From Ziziphus jujuba (taxonomy: Eukaryota; Streptophyta; Magnoliopsida; Rosales; Rhamnaceae), in NCBI RefSeq assembly GCF_031755915.1, contig NC_083382.1:5704001-5768000 (forward strand): 64,000 nucleotides of DNA. The letters are read 5' to 3'. Below the pieces are notes generated by a model. That model saw only the letters and a program-made list of their open reading frames with translations. It made no database searches and was not told the origin of the DNA. The translations under genes and the position numbers were made by a program. Shown here in pieces: positions 10,790 to 22,853 of the stretch (positions are counted from its first letter, which is position 1; each line of letters starts with the position of its first letter).

Positions 10790-11640
10790 AGCTGAATTTG
10801 GCGGATAATATGGATGGAGGTCTACAACATTGAAAGTAGAAGAAATTTTGAATTCTGGAGGTAAATCAATGACATAGGCATTGTCACCAAGCTGTTTAAG
10901 CACGGTAAAAGGACCTATCTTCTTCAGTTTTAGCTTGTGATAAGTATGAGTGGGGAAAGATTATTTATGTAAGAAAACCATCACGAGATCACCTTCCTGA
11001 TAAACTTTAGTCCCTGCTTCTTTATATTTTGCATTGGAAGCTGCAATTTGTTGCTGGATTTCTTTATGGAAAGCAACATATTGCTCTGCAAATGTGGTGG
11101 CTTTGTTGTGTGATTGGCCTTTGACAATGAGCAGATCAGTGGTCTGATTTGGAGATTTAGTTTGCATAATGGAGAATGGAGTGATATTGGTGGTTCGATT
11201 GAGCATGCTGTTGTAAGCAAACTCAGCTTGTGGTAGAACCAAATCCCATTGCTTTGGCTTGTCATGAGCAAGACTTTGGAGCATATTTCCCAATGTTCTG
11301 TTCACCACCTTTGTCTGGCCATCAGTTTGGGGATGGTAGGTACTGCTGTACTGAAGTTGAGTACCAAATTTGAACCACAAAACCTGCCAGAAATGGCTTA
11401 TAAACTTGATATCTCGGTCAGAGGTGATGGTCTTAGGAACTCCATGTAAACGTACAATTTCTTTAAAGAACATATTGGCAATGTTGCTTGCATCAGCGGT
11501 CTTCTTGCAAGGAATGAAATGGGCCATTTTGGAAAACCGGTCAACCACTACATATATGGAATCCACTCGACATTGTGTGACGGGCAAACCAAGTATAAAG
11601 TCCAATGAAAGATCTTCCCATATAGTGGCAGGGATTGGCA
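10790..11640 (-). pseudogene. Integrase core and C-terminal region of gypsy G1 (broken)
   Basis: Retroviral-type integrase core (DDE) that would insert the cDNA. The - strand translation of 11605-10961 starts MDFILGLPV and contains SDRD and [14 protein letters not shown]. The first two acidic residues are present, but the third, normally Glu in DGQTE, is Lys (codon AAG). Beyond a stop near 10960, related C-terminal residues ([19 protein letters not shown]) are readable to about 10790. No chromodomain is evident. Non-functional. Confidence 0.85.
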
Positions 11641-11662
11641 GAGGGGAGTAAAGTCCAGTGTT

Positions 11663-12016
11663 TTAAATGTTTAATTTGGCTCGTTGACAGATAACACATC
11701 TTTGGATAAAACAAGTGATATCCTGTTTAATATGGGGCCAAAAGAATTTAGAAGTGCCTGCAGCGATGGTTTTATCTCTACCAAGGTGTGCTGCTAATCC
11801 TCCAGCATGTAACTCTCCAATTAGATGAGTGCGTAAAAATGTATCGGGGATGCACAATTGATTTCCTTTAAAGAGAAAACCTTCAGTAATGTGATAATCT
11901 GCTGTACATTCATGTTTTTCACATTTTTCCCAGATATCACCAAATTCAAGGTCAGAGGGGTAGAGTTCTTTGATAGAAGCAAACTCTTGGAGAGAAATTT
12001 GGAGCGTGGTAAGCAA
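11663..12016 (-). pseudogene. Integrase zinc-binding region of gypsy G1
   Basis: The - strand translation contains HLGRDKTIAAGTSKFFWP followed by CVICQRAK, the HHCC zinc-binding module that precedes gypsy integrase cores. A stop at its end separates it from the core at 11605. Confidence 0.8.
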
Positions 12017-12550
12017 CAGGGTTTCCTACTTAGAGCATTAGCCACAGTGTTGAGTTTCCCAGCACGATGCTGAAAAGAATAATGAAATTTGTGCAGAAAT
12101 TGCAGCCAACGTGCATGGAGGTTATTTAATTTCTTTTAAGAGTTAAGGTATTTCAGTGGCTGATGATCACTCTTTAAAATAAAGTCTCGTTGAATCAAAT
12201 AATGCTCCTAATGATCAAATGGATGTACCAGCGCATATAGCTTGTGTTCATAGGTGCCCCACTTTTGTCCAGCTTCACATAATTTCTCACTGAAAAATTC
12301 AATTGGTTTGCCTTCTTGCATCAACACAGCTCCTATGCCAAATTTAGAAGCATCGGTTTCCACCTCGAAGACCTTGTCAAAATTAGGCAATGCAAGGACC
12401 GGTGCTTGCGTTAGTTTCTGCTTAAGAAGATTGAAGCTATTTTCTTACTCATCTTCCCAATGGAAATTTCCCTTTTCCAAACAGTTGGTCAAAGGAGTGA
12501 CTATGGTGCTGAAATTTTTAATGAACCTTCTGTAAAAGGTTGCCAATTAG
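11900..12550 (-). pseudogene. RNase H region of gypsy G1 (several stops)
   Basis: The - strand translation of 12390-12208 reads [20 protein letters not shown], the typical start of gypsy RNase H. After in-frame stops it continues with SDHQPLKYL and ANALSRK (near 12040) in other segments. Non-functional. Confidence 0.8.
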
Positions 12551-12558
12551 TGGAAAGT

Positions 12559-13412
12559 TTAGAGCTCAGAGATATTGGTAGGGGATTTCCAATCCGATAT
12601 GGCTTTTATCTTTTGAGGATCAGTGTGGATTCCATTCTTGCTAATAATAAACCCCAAAAATAACAATCGCTCGATCAAGAACTGACACTTTTTTATGTTG
12701 AGATACAATTTGTTAACTCGAAGAGCTTGAAAAACCATCCTTAAATGAGCCAAATACTACTGTGTATCCCTGTTAAAAATTAGAATGTCATCGAAGTAGA
12801 CGACGACAAAGGGAAACAACTTCAAGACTTGGTTCATGAGCCTCATGAAGGTGCTTGGCACATTGCACAAACCGAATGGCATTACTAGCCACTCATACAG
12901 CCCTTCTTTAGTTTTAAAGGCTGTCTTCCATTCATCTCTAGGTCTGATACGAATCTGATGGTATCTACTCTTTAGGTCCAGCTTTGAGAAAATTTGAGAG
13001 CCTTCGAGCTTGTCCAATATATCTTCAAGTCTCGGTATGGGAAAGCTGTATTTGATAGTTATCTTGTTAATTACCCTGCTATCCACACACATTCATCGGT
13101 CCCATCCTTTTTAGGAACAGTTAAAGCAGGTACGACATACGGGCTTAGGCTCTCTTTAATGAGCTTCTTCTCCAGCAGGTCATCTACAATACCTTGCAAT
13201 ATCTCATGCTCCTTGGGACTCATTCTATAATGAGGTAGGTTTGGAATTTTAGATCCTAGGACTAAGTCGATGATATGCTGAATGTCTCTCATAGGCAAAA
13301 GTTCAGCTGGTAGTTCAGTGGGTGAAATGTCTTGAAATTCTTGTAGAAGGAATTTTATTGGTCCTGGAACGGTTAAATTCTCAGGTTTTGGATTGGAAAG
13401 GACTAAAGCCAT
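12559..13412 (-). pseudogene. Reverse transcriptase of gypsy G1 (frameshift and stops)
   Basis: Three consecutive - strand pieces carry the gypsy RT motifs in order: VPKKDG (near 13100), [13 protein letters not shown] and [18 protein letters not shown] (about 12830-12980), the YFDDIL active site (near 12790) and LYLNIKKCQFL-FLGFIIS (12559-12753). A frameshift lies at about 13075-13090 and a stop between 12753 and 12757, so no functional enzyme is made. Confidence 0.9.
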
Positions 13413-13537
13413 GAGGAAAGAAGGTTTGGTAAGCTGTGGGACATTTTGTGGGGTCAGTTAGAGTGTTTTGTTGGCTGTGTGTGCTTGTTAGGAGTGGAAA
13501 TTTACTCTGGAGTAAAAGGTAACAGAACCACCTTCTT

Positions 13538-16500
13538 TGTCAGGACTCGTCTAAAATTCCTCATCGGAACCCTGGACAAGCCCTGATCCCAGGGAAACCC
13601 TACCGGACATTCCAATGGAAAATCCGGCAGAACCTCCCCTAAGGGTTGGACTTACCACAAATTTCCTGCACTGAAAACACACTTCTATATACACCACCTT
13701 ATTCCTTTCACATTACTACAATTTAATTCTACAAATTTGTAGCACTCCAAATGAATAATAGGAAATCAATGCATAATTAATACATAAATGTCCAAGACAG
13801 TATACAGAGTTTCATAGAGTACAATTAAGTATGGAAGTTATACAACAAGGATGAAAGAAATATTACAATAGAAATAAATGAAAATAAAGAGAATTCCTCG
13901 AAATACGACAACAACGAAGATTAAGCTTGTTCCGGACGAACGTCTACCAATCATTGTACCTAGGGGAACGAAATTAAAAATATGATATGCTAATCATTTC
14001 AGTGAGTGACCCTATCTATTGTATAATTATAATAATAACGATAATTATAGTACATTTGATTAATTAAGAATAAATAAGTAAATAAATAATAATTAATTGA
14101 AAATAATATTTTCTCTCAAAACCCTCACCATTCACTCTGTTGGAAATGTTCCCCTTTTAAAACATTTTCGCAAAACCCAATCTTTTATATCCCAAAAATC
14201 AAGGAATAATTAATTTAATAAATAATTAAATAATCCAAATACAAATAAAATGTAATGAAATATAATAAAATAAATTTAGAATACTTGCATTAAAGAAATA
14301 TAACATAAAGGAAAAATTCAATATATAATTCATAAAATTTGACTTAATAAATCAAAATAAACAGTATCAAAAATATAATTTAAATAATTACAAACAATCA
14401 TGTAAAATAAGTGGTAGAAAAATACTATAATATTCATTTTGACATAAAATATGAATAAATACATTTTAGAAAATACTAATTGGAAATAGGTGATAAAACC
14501 AATTAAATACATTTAATTTAAATACTGTTTTAAAACTTTAAGATTTAAAATTTATATCTGAATAATAATACTCGATGCACCACACTATATACCAGTACCG
14601 TCCGGCGGGAGGTTAAAGAGAGAAACTTGCATACGGTTGCTTCGGCGTCCCGACAGCGCCACTGCTTAAACCGTCAACCCGGCCATGGAGGGGGCGACTT
14701 ATGGCCAATATCAGACTTGCCTGCCCTCGGTCCGATGACAACTCACGAAAGATATTATAACTTGCGCACTCATTCACATACACAATATAGAACACCAGTA
14801 CTGTATGAGTGCGTCTAAAACAAATAACCATATTATTTAAAAAATAACAATTTTTTTCCAAACTCACTGTGGGAATCATACCATTTTTCAAATTCACAAT
14901 CCTACATTTTTTCTTTAATATCTCCAACATTAAACCATCAATAATAATATACAAATAACTTTTTCCAAATCATAAAATCAATCCAATAATATTTCAAGGG
15001 CATAATTATATAATTTGAAAGCATCATACTTAAACCAATATTTTTCTTAAAATATTTAAAATCGAATCATGCCCAAAAATATTATTAAAACCACATGAAA
15101 TTCATATATTCTCAAAATAATGTAAACGCATTTGTTATGCATTATAAAATCAACATCAAACTCAATAATAATTAATTAAAAACCTTAAACCATAATTTCG
15201 TTAAAATCCCAAATACATTTTTTGCAACAACACATATATTAAAAACATTATAAATTGGCAATATAATTCTAGATAGAAATTCTCATAATATCGAACACAT
15301 AAACATATTTTTGAAATATTCAATTATGAAATATTCCAACAAATTAATGTAATAATTAATAATTTCAATTTCAATTTTATAAAATTCTTTAGATCAAAAT
15401 ATTTCTTAATATATAAATATTTTGATTCACTCAATTGAGCATCAAATTTCCAAATATAAATCTATTAAATATTTATCACATAGAATATCAATTTCAAATA
15501 TTCAATTAATACAAAATATTCACAAATTTTATTCCTAAAATTAATTTGAAGGTGGGTCACTCACCTTGAGCATGCAATCCAACCAAGATCCTCCATAGGA
15601 TCAATTGTACGGCTCACACGTGCTCCTAAAACAACAATATTATACAGGATCAAATAAATTAATATTTTATTCGGATAAATAGTACCCGATACCCGGGGGG
15701 TTTAACACAAACGTTAACCAAAATTTGTGAGTAATATACCAAAATGAAGCTTATGGAATGAGGATCGCGGATTGAGGCTTACTTCCTGGAGATCGGACCC
15801 GTGGTGGCCGGGATCTTGCCAGAAAGCTCTCGGAATTTAAGTCCTCGATTCTCTCAATCCATCACGGATTAGAGGAAAATGACCTCGGATTTGGGTTTAG
15901 GAAGGTTGAATTAGTGCGGAAGGATAGGTGGGGTGATCAGAAACTCACCGGATTTGGGTTTTCCGGTGAGCCGTCGTGGTCACCGGAATCCACCACTCGC
16001 CGGCGGAGCGTCCGGTGGCCACTGGTCGTGATTTTTGGTGGGAAGGTAGATCGGGGAATGGATGACTCAACGGGACAGGCGGTGAGGCAAACGGAGGTCA
16101 GAATAGGGAGAAATCTGGGTTTGAATTAATCGGCAGCGCCGCCGAAAAAGTCTCGATCCGGGCCCGTTGGCGGTCAATTGGCCGTGATTTTTGGCTGGTC
16201 GGTCGGTTTTCAGGTGCGCGTCAAGGTGGGGTGGCATGTGTACTGTTATGGTGGCCGAAAATGGGTGAATGGCGGTTGGCCGGTTGGGTTTCTCTCTCTA
16301 GCTTTCTCTCTCTCTCCTCCCCTCTTTCTCTCTCCTCCCCTAGCTCACGTGTTTTAGCCAAAATAAAAGCCACTGTGGGTGATACTGTTCACTCATGGGA
16401 TTGGCTGAAAATACGACATGTGGCACACACTGTTCGCTCAAGTCAAAATATATTAAAATATTATGGTATTCGAAAAACTTTGCATGTCAATAACTTTCAA

Positions 16501-16850
16501 ACCACATGTCCAAATCGGACGTATCGCTAGTCTATGAACTCGTATCGATGATTACTTCACAACCGTGCATGAGTCAAAGCTCAACTTTGCATGAACAAAA
16601 AGTCAACTCCGGCACACCTTGACCTTAACTTGTTTTGCTCATAACTTTCAATCTGTAGCTCCGTTTTCAACGTGCTACTAGTCTATGAACTCGTAAAAAT
16701 ATGTACTTTTTAACGGTACCTCGGTCAATGTGAAATTCCATCCGGAGCAAAAAGTTAACATTTGACCTTTTCTCGGTCAACGACGGTCAAAACCGGTCAA
16801 CCTTGGTCAAATTTTAGAAATTCCAATGTACTTTGGGACGGGATGTTACA
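13538..16850 (-). mobile_element. Solo LTR of long-LTR gypsy family, copy A (inside G1)
   Basis: 3313 bp flanked by the 5 bp duplication TTCTT (13533-13537 and 16851-16855). On the - strand it begins TGTAACATCCCGTCCC and ends in GTCCTGACA, matching the ends and inner landmarks of the complete LTRs at 48723-51698. There is no internal domain, so it is a solo LTR left by LTR-LTR recombination. It sits between protease and RT of element G1. Open frames inside are LTR noise. Confidence 0.9.
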
Positions 16851-16954
16851 TTCTTACCTTTCCATTGGAAAGAATAAGTATTGGTCTTTGCACTGTGTTT
16901 AACATCTCTATCAAATTGTTAGGGCCTTCCTAGTAATAAATGGCATGCATCCAT

Positions 16955-17566
16955 TTATACAATGTCACATTCTACCTCATCTAGATAGTGGTTTCGGATG
17001 GAAAATTGTACACGACAGATTTCATCAACCATTTTCACATTATCCTTTGAGACCCAGCCTATTTTATAAGGTTTAAGGTGTTTAGAAGCTGGAAGTTGTA
17101 GAGCCTTAACAAGCGATTTTGAAACCACATTTTCACAACTTCCACTGTCTACAATCAACTCATAGTCATGTCCATTGATAGTACACCTGGTTTTGAAAAT
17201 TGCTTTCCTCTGTGTTTGGTTGGAGAGTTTAGCAGATAACAGTAACTTCTTAAGGATGCAGACAATAGGGACTCCAAGGTCTCCCATAAGCCCTTTGATT
17301 TCCTCTTGGTCTTCTTCTTTTTCATAATTCTCTTCATCAAAGTTCCCATCTTCTTCCTCCTCTTGAATGTTCAAAAGTTTTCTTTGGGGGCATTCATTGG
17401 ATCGATGCCTAACTTCACTGCATCTATAGCATTTGATTGGTGCTGGTCTAGCATAGGGATTGTTCAGTTTAGGTTGGAAAGAAGGTTGTCTGGCAGGGAG
17501 TCTATTGTTGTAGTCGTGAGTGTTTCTAGAGTTATTTTTGTGAAAGTCTGATGTGTTTTTTGGCAT
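16955..17566 (-). pseudogene. Gag zinc knuckle and aspartic protease of gypsy G1
   Basis: The - strand translation has a zinc knuckle, CYRCSEVRHRSNEC (CX2CX4HX4C), near its N-terminal quarter and then the protease motif ELIVDSGSCENVVS. The DSG active site is intact. The frame is cut off from upstream gag by stops and from RT by solo LTR A. Confidence 0.85.
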
Positions 17567-18880
17567 TGTTGTTTGTGATGTTTGGAGTGGAGGTGGTAGT
17601 GTTTGTGTTTATGGGAAGAGTGGTTTTATGTTTGTCTTGAGGAGTATCAGTTGTAGGTCTCCATTTGTTAGGGGGTTTGGTTCGGTTATACTGCCTCTCC
17701 ACAATGTTTACTAAGTTAATGGCATCATTTAGAGACCATACTTGTTATAGTCCAGACCACCCGAATGTGAATATTGTCCGCTTTGCCACTAAGGAATCCA
17801 TTTACAATCCAGTCGTCATGGATTTAAAAAGTGTCCACAAGGGAAAGGTGTCCACACGCTTATAAGCCATGCTTCGTTGTCCTTTCCAACTGATATGGGA
17901 CTTCACAATACTGAACTCATTTCAAGTTTTTCCTGAATGCCTCCATTCAATCCTGAAATGAAACGAACCACCTGCTGCCTTTCTATCTTTGGTAAGTTAT
18001 TTCTGGAGCTCAATTGATAAAACTCCTCGGCATATTCATTCACAGTCTTATTTCCCTGTTGACAATAATGATTTGTTGATACAAGACTTGGTCATAATCC
18101 GTGGGCAAGAACCTGGCCTTCTATAACTGTTTCATTCAATGCCAAGTCTTAATTCTCTCCTTCCCCTCTCTCCCTCTATTCATTTGTAATTGATCCCACC
18201 AAGCAGCAGCACCTCCCCTCAATTTATATGTAACTAATTTCACTTGTTGAGACTCCGAAATATTTATATAATCCAGAAAACTTTCAACAGAATGTAACCA
18301 ATCCATAAATTTTTCAATATCCATATGACCATCAAAATAGGGAATATCAATCTTAATCTTATAGTGAGAGGATTCTTGGTTTCGGGCATACATGTCCTGA
18401 TTGCCTAAACGAGGCCTACCTAAAATGGCTTGAAAACGAGACCTAGTTGTCCCCAGCAATAAAGCTTCAATCTCATCATCGAAATCCTCATGTTCAATGG
18501 GATATCGGAGTGGAAAGGAGGGAATGAATTGAGGTGTCAGATCTGTTAAAATGGGAGGTTCAGATCTGGATAAATATTGTGGAATAGATGAGAAAGTGGT
18601 GCGGGTAAGCTCTGGTGGTAGACGAGCTATGTCTCGTTCTATCAGACCAGAATCACCAAGACTTGAAGGTGCAACAGGGGCGCGAAAGTTCGACGGTGTG
18701 GCATGATTCAATTGGGATAGAGCTTGATGAATCTCCATTGAAAATCTATCAAACATCTACTCCAGGCTTCGAATTGCAGCCCAGATGGCTTTCATTCCCT
18801 GTTCGTCGCTTGAATTTTTGCTGGTTCCTTCATCTGGAGTAGTCATGGTGAGTGTTGAAAGAACCTGCTCTAATACCAAT
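17567..18880 (-). pseudogene. Gag N-terminal region of gypsy G1 (broken)
   Basis: The - strand translation of 18756-18136 includes KIDIPYFDGHMDIEKFMDW and GAAAWWDQLQ, typical of the plant gypsy gag (capsid) domain. A stop after it and further stops through 17600-18130 break the frame before the zinc knuckle. Confidence 0.8.
18867..18878 (-). other. Primer binding site of gypsy G1 (tRNA-iMet)
   Basis: On the - strand this reads TGGTATTAGAGC directly after the 5' LTR: the initiator tRNA-Met primer site TGGTATCAGAGC with one C-to-T change. Confidence 0.8.
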
Positions 18881-18881
18881 T

Positions 18882-19079
18882 TGATGCAGTGAAATAGTAA
18901 ACGAAGATAGAAATTCCAGCAACCAGCTCACAAAGAAATGTAAGAGGCCGGTGGAGGCAAGTTTTACTCAAGAATTCTGTCCATTGTATATCCAACAGCA
19001 ACCAACAAAAGAAGAACCCTCCTCTCAGAGAAAAACGGCCCTTTTATACAGAAGAAAACAAAACTTAACTAACTTATTA
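18882..19079 (-). repeat. 5' LTR of gypsy G1, first part
   Basis: Matches 10379-10577; the LTR is interrupted after ACTTATTA by solo LTR B and resumes at 22689. Confidence 0.9.
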
Positions 19080-20941
19080 TGTCAGGATCTGTCCAAAATT
19101 CTTCACCGGAATCCTAGACAAGCCCTGATCCCAAGGAAACCCTACCGGACCTTCTAGTGGAAAATCCAGCAGAATCTCCCCTAAGGGTTGGACTTACCAC
19201 AAATTTTCTGCACTGAAAACACACTTCTATATACATCCCCTTATTCCTCCCACATTACTACAATTTAATTCCACAATTTGCAGCACTCCAAATGAATAAC
19301 AGTAAATCAGTGCATAATTAATAACTAAATGTCCAATACAGTATACAGAGCATTATACAAATAAATGTGGAATTAATACAATGTTAGATAAAGAAGCAAT
19401 ACAAGATGGAGAGGAAAAAAAAAAAAAAAGAAAGAAATGCTTCTTGGGCTTTCAGCAATGAACTGAGACGTCGAATTCGCCCCGGACGATCAACGTCTCC
19501 CAACCTGGACCTAGGGGAATGAAATTTAAAAATATGAGATGCCAATCATCTCAGTGAGTGACCCTAACCACTGTACAATTATAAAGCCACGATAATTATA
19601 GTACACTTGATTAATTAAGAATAAATAAATAAATAAATAATAATTAATTGAAAATAATAATTTCTCTCAAAACCCTCACCATTCACTCCATTGGAAAGGT
19701 TTCCTTTTTAAAACATTTTCGCAAAACCCAATCTTTTATACCCCAAAAATCAAGGAAAACAATTAGTCAATAAATTTCGAATAAAATAAAAGAATTTTTG
19801 GATCCAAATTTATAATGGAAATAAAGAATAAGACATCATTGGATACCATAAATAAAATCATAAATAATACTTATATTAAAGAAATTTGGCATAAGAACAA
19901 AAATAAATCCAATATATAAATTATAAAATTTATTATTTAAATCAAGGAAATAACCAAAGGAATATTTTAAATCAATTTAAACATCTATATAAAACAATTG
20001 AGAAAAATATAATAGAATTTATTTTAAAATATTAATCGATTTAAATGATAAAATCAAGACAAATAACTCTTAAACTTTAATGAGAATAGACAATAAAATT
20101 ACGATAACAATTTCATAAAATTTGTGTAAAGCTTGAAATTTAAATAAGTAATAGAAACAACAATTTATACAACATATACAATGTAGCATACGATATACCA
20201 ATCTGTGAACCATGAGATACACCCATCTCACGATCCTCAACATATGAAAGGTGTCGTGGAAATAATAAATAACCGTCAGGACATACCCAACCTCACAATC
20301 CGTGGCAATAATAAGCCGTTTGATGATACCAACCTCACAGCACCGTGGTAATAATAATAAATCGTCGGATAAACACAACCTCACAGTCTGTGGTAATAAT
20401 AGATAACCGTTGGATGAAACCAACCTCATGGCACCGTGGTAAACCCAGCGCACGGTAATATAATGTAATATAATACTGATACAAGGTATTGGCAGTACAT
20501 GGTACATCAATTTAAAATGACCGATACAGTATCCTACTGTATCATAATCATAATTTAATTGTCAAGTTCAACCGCTTGTTCAAATATTTCAAAATCTCAA
20601 AACATCATTTCATACAAAAACCAGAAATACCATAGTGAAATATATTCACTATAAACCAATTTTAAGCACATAAAATTATAAAATATTTGGTCGTGCTTAA
20701 AATTATATGATTTTCAATCTGGTTTCTCAAACCAAATAGTTTCCAAAATGATTTAAAATCTCAATTTAAATACCAAAATATTTAACTACTCCAAGTTCAC
20801 TTATGAACCCATTAGAATATAAAACCATTTAATACATTATCAAACCTGACGTAAAATGACAACTCATATTTAATAAGGCAAATATTTTTATATGCATAAT
20901 CCAAACATTCAATCAAATGGTATATAAGCCAAATTATTCGA

Positions 20942-20978
<37 letters not shown>

Positions 20979-22683
20979 TATTACCCCAAAACAATTTTTA
21001 AAACTAATAACCATAGCAATAATTAAAATAAATCAAACCACAATTTCTTTAAATTTCCAAATATATTCTTTTGGCACCAAAACATATATTAAAAACATTA
21101 TAAATTAGCAATACCATTTATCTGGAAATTCTCTTAATATCAAATACATAAAACATATTTATCAAATATTTAATTATGAGATATTTCAACAATGAAATTT
21201 GATAAAATTTACCAAAATCTCAAATTCCTTAGAACCAACATATTTTATGATGCCCAAATATTTAATTCCAATCAATTTTGGCATCAAAAAAATTCCAAAT
21301 ATAAATTTACTAAATATTCAACACATCAAACATAATTTCAAATAACCAATTAACACAAAATATATATATTTTAACATCCCAAAATAATTTTAAAAGTGGG
21401 TCACTCACCTCGAGTACGCGATTAATCCAAGATCCTCCATGGGATCAATTCCACGACGTACACGTGCTCCTAGAACAACAATATTATACATCTCAAATAA
21501 ATTAATATTTTATTCGGATAAATAATATTCGGTACCGGGGGGACTAACACAAATGCTAACCAAAATTGACGAGTAATACATCGAATCGAAGCTTGTGGAA
21601 TGAGGATCGTATTACCGGCCTCCATTGATCCCAATTCCGTCGGTGGTGGTTGGACTTTGCCCGTGAAGTACCGGCCGAATTTCACCTTCTCATAACTCAC
21701 GAACCACTTCGAATTTAAATAATTGGAGATCATATTTGAACTCAGAGGACCCAAAATAGGGGAAAAGGGGTGGCAAATCGTACTGGGCTGGCCGGAAACG
21801 GCGAGAATCGCCGGAAAAACAAAGTGACCCGTCGCCGGCTTCAACTGCCGATCTGGGAGCGTCGCCGGTCGGCCGGCCGCCAAACTTGGCGCCTGAGCTC
21901 ACCAACGGCTGGGCTTCACTGGTGGTCAGCGCGTGTGGTCGTCTGGTGGCCGAAATTTAAGAAACGGTAAGGGCCCGAGAGGAAGAAAAGGAAAGGAAAG
22001 GAAGAAGAAGGAGGAAGAAGAAGACGAATTCCGGGGGGGGGGGGGGGCTGGGTCTTTTTCCCACGTGGGGAAAGGAAAAAAAAAAGAAAAAAGAAAAGAA
22101 AAAGAAAAAGAAAATAAAAGAAAATAATTAAATAATATTAAAAATAATATTATTATATAAAATAACAATAATAAAATAATATGGTATTAAGCATGGTTGA
22201 CATGTGGCATCTCATCATGGTGACACATGGTCACATTTATTAAGTCACACGTGGTACATTGTTACACGTTTAAAAATAATACGATATTTTAAAATTTTGC
22301 AGGTCCATAATTTTTTAACGGAATGTCCAAATCAGGCGTGCCGCTAGTCTGTGGACTCGTATCGACGAGCACTTCACAATCATGTATGAGTCAAAGCTCA
22401 TTTCCCCATAAATAAAAAGTCAACTCCGGCATTCTTGGACAGTTTGGACCTCAATCTTGTTTTGCTCATATCTTTCAAACTGTAGTTCCGTTTTCAATGT
22501 GCTACTAGTCTACGAACTCGTGCTAACGTGTACTTTGTAACGGTACCTCAGTCAACCTAGAATTCCATCCGAGTCAAAAAGTCAATTTTTGACTCATTCG
22601 GTCAACGGTCAAAGGTCAAAGTCAACGGTCAACCTCGGTCAAAGTTGAAAAATTTCCATTGCACTTTGGGACAGAGTGTTACA
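19080..22683 (-). mobile_element. Solo LTR of long-LTR gypsy family, copy B (inside G1 LTR)
   Basis: 3604 bp flanked by the 5 bp duplication TATTA (19075-19079 and 22684-22688). On the - strand it begins TGTAACACTCTGTCCC and ends GATCCTGACA, as in solo LTR A and the complete LTRs at 48-58 kb. No internal domain is present. It contains a repeated block (about 20220-20460, GCACCGTGGTAATAAT-type units) and a polypyrimidine/G-run region at about 21960-22130. The clustered GGTCAA motifs at about 22590-22655 are the reverse complement of the TTGACC cluster in the full-length element. Confidence 0.9.
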
Positions 22684-22688
22684 TATTA

Positions 22689-22848
22689 CCTAAAACAAGA
22701 TTAGCCAACTATTAACAGCAAAACAAATTAAATGGTTTAATGAAACGATGTAAATTGATGAGGACTTTCCAAGAGGCTATCAAAACAGCTACGATGTTGT
22801 TTTTACACATAAAGCAACGGTAGCAATTTTAAGCCTTCTGTTGCAGCA
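22689..22848 (-). repeat. 5' LTR of gypsy G1, second part
   Basis: Matches 10578-10737 and ends GCAGCA, followed by the GTTAT duplication. Together with 18882-19079 it makes a 358 bp LTR. Confidence 0.9.
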
Positions 22849-22853
22849 GTTAT

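Larger units (their letters stand above)
10379..22848 (-). mobile_element. Ty3/gypsy LTR retrotransposon (element G1), old, with two nested solo LTRs
   Basis: A complete element on the - strand, flanked by the 5 bp duplication GTTAT (10374-10378 and 22849-22853). LTRs of about 359 bp begin TGATGCAGTGAAATAG and end in GCAGCA. The 5' LTR is the right-hand one and is split by a solo LTR. Pieces of gag, protease, reverse transcriptase, RNase H and integrase occur in normal gypsy order, all broken by stops or frameshifts. The two LTRs differ at roughly 20 positions by eye (about 6%), so this is much older than the copia and gypsy elements at 45-60 kb. Without nested insertions it is about 5.5 kb. 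It interrupts the upstream region of AGO copy 2. Confidence 0.92.

Noticed and set aside
20220..20460. Repeated GTGGTAATAAT/CACCGTGG units considered as a CRISPR-like array
   Set aside because: Irregular spacing, plant genome and position inside a solo LTR; it is an ordinary LTR-internal repeat.
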